Source: Cinnamomum chago (lineage: Eukaryota; Streptophyta; Magnoliopsida; Laurales; Lauraceae). Taken from it: a stretch of DNA of 64,000 bases. Positions 1 through 9,829 of the stretch are shown in pieces. The first letter of the stretch is position 1. Each line of letters opens with the position of its first letter. A model generated the notes under the pieces. The model saw only the letters and a list, made by a program, of their open reading frames with translations, ran no database searches and was not told the origin of the DNA. Both the position numbers and the translations under genes were made by a program. The stretch spans positions 21,926,001 through 21,990,000 of the forward strand of contig CP142453.1 in NCBI GenBank assembly GCA_038049695.1, in the 5' to 3' direction.

Positions 1-1389
1 GGAACTTTGCTGTTGATGGGTATGTGCCAAAGCCACATTGAATGCCTAAGTCTCAGAAAATTTGATGATGTAGCTTCCTGAGTGTAAAGAATGCAACCAT
101 GTCGGTTTTGTAGCTTATCTATAGTGTCTTAGGGGAACGTGCCCATAATCAGCATGAGTTATACTATCATTGACTGACGTTACAATTTTTTTATTTTCTT
201 GTTGGTACCATCAATAATTTGATATATTTATTGAGCATAAGTGAGATCCATCGTTTTATTCTTCCAATATGTTTATTATTCCAAACAAATCTCTTCCAAA
301 TATGGTTCGCTTGGATAGGCTGCATGTGGTTTTGAAATTATATCCCTGCCTATAATATATATCTTCTGTCGAAGGTACAAATCTCTAATTGGTATATCAG
401 TTTTCCCTGTATCCCATATATGCTTTGAAAATCCTTTTCGTCTTTGGTTCTATTTTGCTATGATTCCACCAATACTTCCTTGGCTACTATTAAATTGAAT
501 GAAATGTGATCCGTGTTTTCATCATTCTAGATTTTGTTAAAGAGGAATTATAGGTGATGCACACCATTGACAATGGTTTGATTATTCGACAATATTCTCC
601 TATGAGCAAAATGCATTTTAGCCCTCATGGGGCCCACTTAGGTATATGTCTATCAATGGGAGGATGGAAAGCTCTCCTCATGGACAAGGGGAAGCCAAAG
701 AATCAGCCCCACCGATTATCCTAGCCCTTGATTTAACATCCTTAAAGTTTAATGGCATCTTAAACTTAGATTTTGTTTGAGATTCAATCCAATGGTGAGT
801 GAAGGTTTAATGAGTGTGAAATTGATCCTAATGCTATACCATGGAATGATAAGAGCATCGAAGGTAGTGGTGGAGCCAGGATTTATTTATTTATTTATAT
901 ATTTTTTTTTGGGGGGGGGGGGGGGGGGGGGGGCGGGGGGGTACAATGAAAGTTGGTCTTGGTGTTGATCTAAGTCTAGTTCAAATGTTGATTTTGTTGA
1001 CGTAATAGTGCAGTTGCGAGTGGGCCAGGTCGACTTTGATATAACCCATAAATTTGTGATCCATTTTTTTGACCTAGGTGGGTTTAGTTGACTTATAAAC
1101 AACCTGGCTTGACCTTACATGATTTTTAAGTGATAGGGAGGTTGGCGCTACACAATGACTAGAGGGGATTTTGCTACTAGATGCTGAGAACAGCGTGTGG
1201 GGCGCTTGGAGATCCTAGAGTTGACATTCATTGTTTTATTCATGTTGTAGACAAAATCATGGTTTCAAAAATCGGCCAAGTCCGAGTCGGCTCCTATAGG
1301 ACTTGAACTCGAATTATGGCTCTCGGCCGAGTTGACTAGGACTCGGCCCTAACCGAGTTGGGTACCGAGTCCGAGTTTATTTTTTCATT
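1..1389. other. Intergenic, no gene seen
   Basis: No convincing coding exon is visible. About 700-840 ('atcctagcccttgatttaac' and following) resembles about 4840-4970 and is probably a dispersed repeat. About 1261-1380 is rich in alternating GAGTC/CGAGT/GGCCGAG words on both strands, a degenerate low-complexity repeat of unknown class. A long G homopolymer lies at 911-941. Short ORFs across this stretch have no recognisable domain. Confidence 0.6.
911..941 (+). repeat. Poly-G tract
   Basis: Twenty-three consecutive G residues, one C, then seven more G, directly after a T/A-rich run. The G strand could form a quadruplex. The exact length is doubtful because homopolymers of this size are often mis-sequenced. 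Confidence 0.85.
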
Positions 1390-1405
1390 GGACAAAATAG
1401 AAAAT

Positions 1406-1987
1406 TGAAACTTTAGGTACCTTGGATCTATGGTGCAACAGGATTGAGAGATTGATACTGATGTAAGTCACAGGATTCGGGCCGGGTGGACCAAATGGAG
1501 GAGTGTTTCGGGGGTCTTGTGTAATCGGAAAGTCCCCCTCAAGGTTAAAGGAAAGTATTATAAGGTGGCGGTACGTCCAGCGTTGTTATATGGATCAGAG
1601 TGTTGGGCAGTAAAGCATAATCATGTTAAGAAGATGGAAGTTGCGGAGATGAGAATGCTAAGATGGATGTGCGGGATCACAAGGAGAGATAGAATTAGGA
1701 ATGAGGAGATTAGGGGTAAAGTAGGAATAGCACCGATTAAAGATAAAATGAGAGAAAATCGACTGAGATGGTTCGGCCATGTTAGAAGGCACCCAACGGA
1801 TGCACCTATTAAAAGGTGTGAAAGCATAGAGATTGCCCGGAGTAGGAGAGGGAGAGGGAGAGGGAGACCCAAGAGAAGTTGGAAAGAAACTATTAAACAT
1901 GACCTTGCCTACATGGATCTAACGGAGGACATGGCCCTAAACAGATTTGATTGGCGTCGTCAAATCCATATAGCCAACCCCACCTAG
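1406..1987 (+). pseudogene. LINE reverse transcriptase, C-terminal remnant
   Basis: The open stretch 1517-1987 (156 codons) encodes the region after the RT core found in plant RTE LINEs, with motifs such as LLYGSECWAVK, RMLRWMCGITR, NRLRWFGHVRR and GRGRPKRSW. Similar sequence is recognisable upstream from about 1406 (a YLGSMVQQD-like stretch), but an in-frame stop near 1446 closes it. The catalytic RT motifs and the endonuclease are absent because the insertion is 5'-truncated. It cannot make an active enzyme. The reading frame runs to just before the GGTTT tail, as in complete relatives. Confidence 0.88.
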
Positions 1988-2015
1988 TGGGAAAAGGCTT
2001 GGTTTGGTTTGGTTT
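1406..2015 (+). mobile_element. 5'-truncated RTE-type LINE with 16-bp target duplication
   Basis: Seen: the segment holds the C-terminal part of a LINE reverse transcriptase ORF and ends in a short GGTTT repeat (2001-2015) in place of poly(A). It is flanked by the 16-bp direct repeat GGACAAAATAGAAAAT at 1390-1405 and 2016-2031. Known: RTE-clade plant LINEs carry this type of C-terminal domain and simple-repeat tails, and are usually 5'-truncated. Inferred: target-primed insertion into the margin of the minus-strand gypsy element, whose RNase H reading runs up to 2032. The exact duplication fits a fairly recent event. Confidence 0.9.
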
Positions 2016-2082
2016 GGACAAAATAGAAAATGACGCCAATGATGAAAAGTCTACACCACAACATCAAGTTTGAGATCATAAA

Positions 2083-2802
2083 GGGAATGTGTTTTCTTGG
2101 CTTTATTGAGCTTATCACTGCAGAAGGATATGGGGTGACCCTCTTGACTAAGCACGCCTCTTATACCAACATTGAATGCATCACAATTAATTTTAAAAAA
2201 CCTGGTTGAAGTTTGGAAGGTATAAGACTGGAACTTCTGTCATCTTTCATTTGATCTGCTCAAATGCATGGGCGGCAGCACTAGTCCATTCGAACACCCC
2301 TTGTTTCATGCGGTCGGTAATAGGAGCCATAATGCTGCTGAAGTTTATGATTAAACTCTTGTAAAAGGTGGCAAGTCCATGGAAGCTCCGAACTTCAGAT
2401 AAAATTGTCGGCGTCAGTCATGAAAGAGCATTCTCGAGGTTGATGTAAAATTTATCACGGCGCAGGGTGTTGGAAACATGGCTCAAGTGATCGAGGTGTT
2501 CTTTCTTCTGCTTGCTTTATATCAAGATATCATCAAAATAAACAACAACAAACTTGCCAAGAAAGGGGCCCAATAGCTAGGTCATCACACGCATAAAAGT
2601 GCTTGGTGCATTAGAAAGACCGAATGGCATGACTACACAGTTTTTTAAATGTTGTTTTCCATTTGTCACTTGGTTGGATGCAAATCTGGTGGTAGCCGCT
2701 ACGCAGATCAATTTTTGAAAAGATAGTGGATCCATGCATCATATCTAACATATCGTCTATCCGAGGAATGGGAAAATGATACTTTACAGTGATTTTGTTG
2801 AT
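2083..2802 (-). pseudogene. Gypsy pol remnant: RT core and RNase H start
   Basis: Minus-strand reading gives the gypsy RT stretch [18 protein letters not shown] followed by [13 protein letters not shown] (about 2802-2690). Further on come [18 protein letters not shown] residues (about 2400-2350) and the RNase H opening NCDAFNVGIRGVLSQEGHPI (about 2190-2130), then a THSLYDLKLDVVV..HHWR stretch up to the LINE. Several frame changes and stops separate these blocks, so it is a pseudogene. The first block continues directly from the block at 5834-6017 once the hAT-like insertion is taken out. Confidence 0.85.
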
Positions 2803-3048
2803 GGCGCGGCCAAGGACAGAAGGAGGGGGGGTTGAATGAGGGCACTTGCCCCCACTCAATATTCCTATCATCTTTGATAAATAATAGAAAATTTAGGAGT
2901 GTGTTTGGGAATTTTTATTTTATGCCCTTTTGCCCCTCCTCAACTTTCTATACACTTTGAGAAATTTAGACTAACAAGGGTATTCTTGTCATAATAAGGG
3001 TATTATTGACCTTTTCTTTTCCTAAAAGATAGAATCTTATGGTTATCT

Positions 3049-3068
3049 CTCTCTCTCTCTCTCTCTAT
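3049..3068 (+). repeat. (CT)n microsatellite
   Basis: Uninterrupted run of CT dinucleotides within the hAT-like element. Confidence 0.9.
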
Positions 3069-3702
3069 AGTGTCATCATTCTCATCTCATCCATTGCCAA
3101 TGTCTCTTCCCACATCCAACCATGAGTGGAGCCCACTTAATGAAATTAAACAGGCTCGGAATGTGGGTCTTTTTGGGCCTATGCTCGTGTGGGGCATACT
3201 TTGGAAAAAAAATAAACCCCATAAAATATATGCTCTAATTCTCTATGAAAAATATAACTCAAAATGGTATGGGCCCAAGTCAAATTGGTCTATATGAAAA
3301 AATTAAATTTGTTTATTAGAATTTTATGGAATATATATTTTTAAAAGTTAACAATCTTAAGTTGGGTCATTTGAGTGAAATCTGATAAGGTCTATACACT
3401 ATATGAGGATGTTGTTTTCCAACAATTTAGTTGTTTTTTTACCATTAAAAAAAAATAAAATAAATCCCCAGCCGGCTTTTCCCCTTTCATTTGTTTGACT
3501 GGAGGAAGAAGAAGAAGAAAAAATAGGAAGAGGAGCAAAAAAAAACACAGAGAACAGATGCGGGAAACATACCTGTCCTGAAGGCACCCGTAGCGGGAAC
3601 ACCTCCTCTTCTTCTTCTCTTTTCTTTTCTTTTTTCTTCTTTTCCTCTCCCCTTCTCGATTTTTGTCGAACCTTGTGTGTTGGGAAAGGCAACAGGGCAC
3701 CA

Positions 3703-3948
3703 AAACCTATTTAATTTCGGCCCTGGTTTTAATTCATTAGGGGGCACTTAATGGGCCCTATTTGAGTTCTAAAAAAAACCAAATGGAGCCCCCTCTTTTA
3801 TTTCTCGATTTGTGTGTCACCCCCCTAAACCTATTTAATTTCGGCCTTGGTTTGAATTCATTAGGGGGGCACTTAATAGGCCCTATTTAAGTTCTAAAAA
3901 AAAAAAGAAGATGGAGCCCCTCTTTTATTTCTCGATTTGTGTGTGTCA
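3703..3948 (+). repeat. 124-bp tandem duplication
   Basis: Two head-to-tail copies, 3703-3826 and 3827-about 3948, each starting AAACCTATTTAATTTCGG and ending in a TTTCTCGATTTGTGTGT block. They differ by scattered substitutions and by A-run length. Non-coding, internal to the hAT-like element. Confidence 0.85.
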
Positions 3949-4149
3949 ACTCTCTCAGAGGGAAATTATGGACAGAAATAAAAATTTAATGGATCCCCTC
4001 TTTTATTTCATTATAGGCCACTTATGGGCACTTTTAAATGTATAAATAAAATTTAAATGAACCCTCTAAGAAAAAATAAAACCTAAAGCACCTAATACGT
4101 TTAACCATTGGTGGGCCCCAGATAAAAATAAAAAAGTCATGTCTTAGCC

Positions 4150-4410
4150 AAATATTACTTAATTGAAATCAAGTTTCACTCTACTTGTAAATAGAGCTCA
4201 ATCAAATTTCACTCTAATTAGAAAAAAGACCATAGCCAATTTTTACACTAATTGAAAATAAAGCCCAATCAAATTTCACGCTAATTGAAGATGGAAATAG
4301 TGCTTAACCAAAGTGAACTCTAATAGGAAATAGGGCCTTAACCAATGGGCCCTTTTTACTCTAATAGGAAATAGAGTCCTAATCAAATTTCACTTTAACA
4401 GAAAAATTTT
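4150..4410 (+). repeat. Degenerate short tandem array
   Basis: About five to six diverged units of 40-60 bp built on the words CAAATTTCACTCTAAT and GAAAATAGAGCC. Non-coding; inside the hAT-like element. Confidence 0.6.
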
Positions 4411-5049
4411 CCCCGTATAAATACAACTGTGAAATGTGATATTCTAAGCAACGGTACTGGTAATATATTGATGACACTGTTGTTTATAAGCATTTTATTA
4501 GTTTCTAAGTTAACATAACTAAGCAACATAAAACACATGTGAAAAAAATGATTATTACTATTATTTTCTATTTATACAATGATATAGGACCTCATATAAT
4601 GAGGGGACCGCTACGCCCCCTTATCTAAGTTACTTTTGCAAAAAATAAAAAAAAAACATTTTCAATCATTTTCCAATATTCTGGATTTTCTAGAATTTTT
4701 TATGATTTTTTTATTTTTTCAAAACGCACTGCTACGGCGCTACTTAGCGCCCGCTTCATAGCATTTTGCTGCCCGCCGCTACTGCTATTTTCATCCTGGA
4801 TCTCTACTGTGCAAATGACATCCAAGGACATTGAAATCATCCTAGCTCTTGATTTAACTAACTTAAAGTCTAATACTATTTTAATAATAATTAATCTCTT
4901 TTCTTATGAGATCCAATCCAATATTTGGTAAAGGATCAATGGGCGTCAAAACTTAACATGATGCCAAATCAAGGTGAGGGTATAAGTATGAAAGAGATAA
5001 ATTGATCAAAGGTTGGCTCAAGTAGGTACCATAGAGTTGGACTTTACAT

Positions 5050-5660
5050 GTGATGTACTTTTTTTAAAAAATTGTATTAAGCAGAGACTTAACAGTACAT
5101 AAGAGGTATACTGAGAAGCTAAAAAAAATACCAAAAAAAAAAAGAAAGAGACCCAAAATGGCAGGCTTAAGCACCAAGCCTAACAAAAAGGCCCTATAGA
5201 AAAGGCAGAAAGAAGGCACCCAAAAATCAAGATATCACCTCCCTCCAATTGAGAAGGATAAGGTTTAAAGGCAAACCCCAAAAATCCCGAAGGATAGCCA
5301 CCCAAGAAGCAGCCATGAATCTAGCCCTAGAAATAACAATAGATGACGGGCAAGAGATTCATTAGAAACATCTAAAGTTTCTCTCCTTCTAGATAGCCCA
5401 AATGGTTGCCAAAAAAGAAGCACGCCAAAGCAGCCTCCTCTTGATAGAACCAAACACAAACTTCCAAGCTCGAAACAAATCTAAAATCGATCAAGGGAGA
5501 ACCCAGGATAGATCGAAGGACTGAAGGAGCGAATTCCAAATATCGGAAGCCATAGGACAAAGTAGGAGAAGGTGGACTGTTTCTTCAGCAGACAAGCAAA
5601 GTAGGTAGGCATTAACCACTATCACTTAACGACGACGAAGATTATCGAGGGTGAGGATAT
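5050..5660 (-). pseudogene. L1-type LINE 3'-end remnant (zf-RVT region)
   Basis: Read on the minus strand, 5660 to about 5400 gives LTLDNLRRR, then CLSAEETVHLLLLCPMASDI, then FLATIWAIWKERN-like text. This is the cysteine/histidine zinc-binding tail (zf-RVT) and following segment of plant L1 LINE reverse transcriptases. It is followed by a 3' UTR-like stretch ending near 5060 in a run of A on that strand. Stops occur and the RT core is missing, so it is 5'-truncated and dead. It lies inside the hAT-like element and so inserted into, or was captured by, it. No clear target duplication was found. Confidence 0.72.
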
Positions 5661-5833
5661 GACCTACTTGTAATAGATTTTTTTTTTCTTTAAGTGAATT
5701 TTATGTAGATAACAAGGGAAAGGGTCATTTCTTGACTAGATTAAATTTTTCATAAATGGGCCTAATAATATTATTGGTCAATCAACTTTGCCCCCACTAG
5801 AAAAAAAATCCTAGCTCCGTCCCTGGGCGCAGT

Positions 5834-6230
5834 TGTCCGCACATGCACCAGCTTCCATCCTTCTTTGGTATAAGGAGGGTTGGAACAACACAAGAACTAA
5901 GGCTCTCCTTGATGTACCCTCGCTGCAATAGATCTTCTATTTGACGCTTCAATTCGGCATACTCACTTTGGCTCATCCGGTAAGCAGGCAGATTTGGCAA
6001 AGAAGCTCTAGGAACCAAGTCGTATATCTCACATTGGAGGTAGTTCTTTTGTTAGTTCCTCAGGAGTCAAATCAGAGAATTCATGAAGAAGGGCTTGAAC
6101 CTCACTAGGAATACAATTCTTAGAGGGTTCCTGCACTTGCCTAGTGAATAAAGCAAAGATCACATTCTGCTCTTTGCTTTCGTCTTTAAATTTTCGCATA
6201 GTGAGGACATGGGGATTGGATGGGGTAGGA
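5834..6230 (-). pseudogene. Gypsy pol remnant: protease-RT linker and RT N-terminus
   Basis: Minus-strand blocks at 6230-6029 ([20 protein letters not shown]) and 6018-5834 ([20 protein letters not shown], then LIPKKDGSW) are the linker and the first RT motifs of a Ty3/gypsy polyprotein. A one-frame shift separates the two blocks. The block is cut at both sides: by the hAT-like element just after the KDGSWCMC motif and by the copia 5' LTR on the gag side. Confidence 0.85.
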
Positions 6231-6235
6231 GTAGT

Positions 6236-6532
6236 TGTTAACGCAAGTCCATTATAATATAAGTTTGGCCCATCCATGACCCATCTGTAAAGCCCATTAT
6301 GTTATAGACTTGTACAGCAATACATACTAAAATAGGAGATTTGATTGATTGATACTAGTCAGACTTGTACACCAATACATACTAAAATAGGAGATTTGAT
6401 AGATTGTAATTGTAGCCCAAATTGGGCATCTCTGATCTATAAATTACAATGGTGAATCTTCAAAGAGATAATCGAATACAATTCCATTCAGCCTTGTCTA
6501 TGAGTAATAATTCTTCTGGCTTATTCGTGACA
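6236..6532 (+). repeat. Copia 5' LTR
   Basis: Starts TGTTAACGCAAG and ends TTCGTGACA; 297 bp, the same length as the 3' copy. It contains an internal 55-bp tandem duplication beginning AGACTTGTACA at 6306 and 6361, present in both LTRs and therefore older than the insertion. Confidence 0.95.
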
Positions 6533-6545
6533 TGGTATCAGAGCC
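6533..6545 (+). other. Primer binding site, initiator tRNA-Met
   Basis: TGGTATCAGAGCC directly follows the 5' LTR and is complementary to the 3' end of plant initiator methionine tRNA, the usual copia primer. Confidence 0.95.
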
Positions 6546-7230
6546 TTCTGGACATGCCCTAGTGCTGTAGTTTCAGATCCTCCAAGCCATCTTCCACGTC
6601 TGGAATCCCTCCGATCATTCCCAATCATCCCAGATCAGGTGTGGCCCACCTGAAATCTTCTTCAACAACTCTGCAGGACCAGCCCATGTTGGTCGACTGC
6701 TATTGCTGGTATTTGTGGTGATTTTTCCGGAATTTTTTTCCCCATCGGAGGTAGGCCTTCTATCACAATTTGTGGAAATTCAATTTTCTCCCTCTGATTT
6801 CATCTCAGCCGTACAAAATCAAGGATCTTGATTGTTTTTGGCTGAAACTTCTTCCATCACTTGCGTAAATATTCTGTGCCTTCATCCCCGACCTCTGATC
6901 TGTCCTCTGATGATCTGGTGGGGCCCACGTGCATGAACTCACACTGACGAGAGGGTCGTCACTCGTCCGTCTCTTTTGGTGCAATTCTGTGCACTTTTCG
7001 ACTGCACTGTACATATTTGTGCAGATTCTTCATTCAATTGGTGCTCTGGTTCTTTGCATCTTTGTTTTCCGCAGTAGCAACCATCGGAGCTCCTCTCTAT
7101 CACTATTGACTGTTCTGGGAACAGTTCTAATCAAGATTTGTTTTGCCTAAATTTTCTTGCTGTTGCTGTTCACTTTATTTGTGCATTTTACTGTCAGCTG
7201 TCTATTACTGTTGTCATCTATGGGTTGAAA

Positions 7231-8275
7231 ATGGACAAGAATGAAATGCAGTTGATCAAATTCATTGGAAAGAACTATTCTACTTGGGCCTATCAATTTG
7301 AGCTATATCTGAAAGGCAAAAAATTATGGGGCCACATTTCTGGTTCTATGAAAAAACCATCGGAAAAAGATAAATTGGAAGATTTGGAAGATTGGGAAAC
7401 CAAAGAAGCATAAATTACGAGCTGGATGTTGGGCGCAGTGGAACCCCAATTTCTCCTACATCTTAAGCCCTATAAAACTGCTCAAGATATGTGGGGATAT
7501 CTGAAACGCATATATCACCAAGAGAATTCAGCCTGTCGGTTCCAATTGGAACATGACATTGCTCAATATTCTCAAGGACAGATGGTTGTCCAAGAGTATT
7601 ACTCCGGCTTCTTTTCTCTTTGGACTGAATACACGGATATTGCCTATGCCACTATCACCGGAGAAACTCTCTCTGGTATTCAGGAAGTTCATAAAATTAC
7701 TCAGAGAGATCAATTCTTAATGAAACTTCGGCCTGAATTTGAAAATGTTCGCTCCAATCTTATGAGTCGGCATCCATCTCCCTCTTTGGAGACATGTCTC
7801 AATGAAGTGCTTCGCGAAGAACAACGGATATTCACTCAGCATCAACTATCCCAACAATCATCCACTGGTCCCACTGAAGTTGCTTATGTAGCCAAAGGGA
7901 AACCCCCCAGATGCGACACTTTAACCCAGGATTTGAGCAAGATTCAATGCTTCACTTGTAAGGAGTATGGACATTATTCTTCTCAGTGCAGAAGAAAAGT
8001 TTGTAACTACTGTAAAGCTAGCGGACATATCATTTCTGAATGCAGGAAACGACCAGAAAATAGAAATTCGCGTGCTTATTCTGCCATTGCTTCTTCAGAT
8101 TCTCACTCTGTGGCACCTGCTTCTCCGTCTCCATCTATGTCTTCACATCAATTTGCACCCAACCCTCCTATCAACCCTGAAATGATTCAACAAATGATTC
8201 TCCAAGCATTCTCCTCCTTGGGCCTCTCAGGTAAAACCTCTCCATCTCCCTCTCAGGTAAAACCTCTCCATCTCC
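7231..8275 (+). pseudogene. Copia gag (broken)
   Basis: The reading starts at ATG 7231 (MDKNEMQLIKFIGKNYSTWA), giving a copia-type gag: N-terminal domain, then a CCHC knuckle region with CFTCKEYGHYSSQC and CNYCKASGHIISEC (near 7948-8042), then a Ser/Pro-rich tail. An in-frame TAA at 7411-7413 splits it. A 26-bp direct duplication (8224-8249 and 8250-8275) puts the downstream protease out of frame. Removing 26 bp restores the gag-pol frame arithmetically, so gag and pol were once one ORF, as usual for copia. Confidence 0.9.
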
Positions 8276-8282
8276 TTCCATA

Positions 8283-9560
8283 TGGTATTTTGATTCTAGA
8301 GCATCAAATCATATGACTTCCTCTTCCAGACTCATGTCTCATATTCAATCATATGATGGGAAACTCCAAGTTCAAACTGCAAATGGAGGTCATTTACCTA
8401 TCACTGCCATAGGAGATATTCCACACAAATTGCCTTTGAATCATGTTTTTCTTTCACCTGGCCTCTTTACAAATTTGTTATCTGTTGGATAACTCGTAGA
8501 TAATCATTGTAATGTGTCATTCTCTTCTTCTGGTTGTGTTGTACAGGATCAGGGGACGGGACAGGTGATCGCGAATGGGCCTAAGTGCGGCCGGTTGTTT
8601 CCGCTTAGTCTGTCTATACAACCTAGGGATGAATCTACTTCAGCTTTTTCATGTGCTTCAAAATAATGTGCATCTGTGGCACAAAAAATTAGGACATCCT
8701 AATTCGAACATATTGTTATCTTTGAAAAATTCTGGTTTGATTAATAAAATGCAGTTTTCTACTTCGGATGTGAATATTGATTGTTTTGTTTGCAAATTAG
8801 GAAAAAGTAAGGCCCTTCCATTTCCTGTGCATACCTCTTTATCCGAAAAATGTTTTGATTTGATTCATAGTGACGTTTGGGGTATAACACCAGTTATTTC
8901 TCATTCTCACTTTAAATACTGTCACATTCATCTATTATCATAGCAGATTCACTTGGGTTTATTTTTTAACGGCAAAATCAGAGGTGTTTGAGATTTTTAA
9001 AAAATTCCTGGCCTATGTTGAAACACAATTCTCCACTTGCATAAAGATTCTCTGATCTGATTCAGGTGGAGAATATGTGTCAAACAGATTTCAGGAATTT
9101 CTTCAACAAAAGGGGATTATCTCACAACGAACCTGTCCTCATACTCCACATCAAAATGACATTGCTGAGCGGAAGAATCGCCATTTACTTGACATGGTTC
9201 GTTGCCTGCTACTTGAATCCTCTGTTCCCCCTAGATTCTGGCCGGAAGCTCTCTCCACTTCCGCTCATCTTATTAATCGGCTTCCATCTTCCAAACTTCA
9301 AAATCAGTCCCCATATTTCTGTCTTTTTAACTCTCATCCTACATATACACATCTTCGTCCTTTCAGATGTGTTTGTTTTGTTCATCTTCCTCCTTCTGAA
9401 AGGACGAAATTGTCTGCGCAAGCTACCAGATGTGTTTTTCTTGGTTACGCAACTCATCAAAAAGGATTTGTTTGTTATGATCCATCTACCAAAAGAATTC
9501 GAGTTTCTCGACATGTTGTGTTTTTTGAAAATTTATATTTTTTTTCTCAAGCCCCTGATT
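8283..9560 (+). pseudogene. Copia protease and integrase (broken)
   Basis: The protease motif reads WYFDSRASNHM at 8283, with the glycine of the DSG catalytic triad changed to Arg. TAA at 8490 and a frame change before 8640 follow. The pre-integrase zinc region LWHKKLGHPNSNILL..CFVCKLGKSK starts near 8670. The integrase core shows a frame break near 8925 at its first catalytic Asp, a TGA near 9052 just before SDSGGEYVS, then the open part from 9077 with AERKNRHLL (catalytic Glu region), RFWPEALSTSAHLINRLPS and RCVFLGYATHQKGF. No active enzyme is possible. Confidence 0.9.
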
Positions 9561-9829
9561 CCTCCACTCCTATCACCATGACTAGATTACCACCTTTTTC
9601 ATCCGACACTTCATCTTCTGTTGAAAGGTTAAAACCTGGAATTGTATATCGGCGACGGACGGAACCACTCCCTGCTACAATACAACCCCTTCAAGAGACA
9701 CCTGATCCAACTCCCCTAGCCACTCCACCAGCCCTTACTATGATGCCCACTCTTCGACGCTCCACACGTGTATCTCGGCCTCCTGATAGATATGGGTATT
9801 CTCCTTCATCCTTTCTTGCCACTCTATCG

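Larger units (their letters stand above)
2811..5825. mobile_element. hAT-like non-autonomous DNA element (~3.0 kb)
   Basis: It begins CAAGGACAGAAGG and ends, on the opposite strand, CAGGGACGGAGC, imperfect terminal inverted repeats of about 11-12 bp that differ only by A/G transitions over the first 11 positions. Flanking 8-mers GGCGCGGC (2803-2810) and GGCGCAGT (5826-5833) are a target duplication with two transitions. The element interrupts gypsy RT codons exactly at this point. No transposase is visible. Inside are AT-rich DNA, a 124-bp tandem duplication, a degenerate tandem array and a LINE remnant. The CAGGG..CGGAG ends and 8-bp duplication are typical of the hAT superfamily; class assignment rests on these alone. 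Confidence 0.75.

Noticed and set aside
3392..3747. Three overlapping Lys/Arg/Glu-rich minus-strand ORFs
   Set aside because: Products of a TTC/TTTTC-rich tract read in three frames; typical of low-complexity DNA.
9066..9581. 171-codon ORF overlapping the copia integrase
   Set aside because: Out-of-frame shadow; the recognised integrase text lies in the frame starting at 9077.
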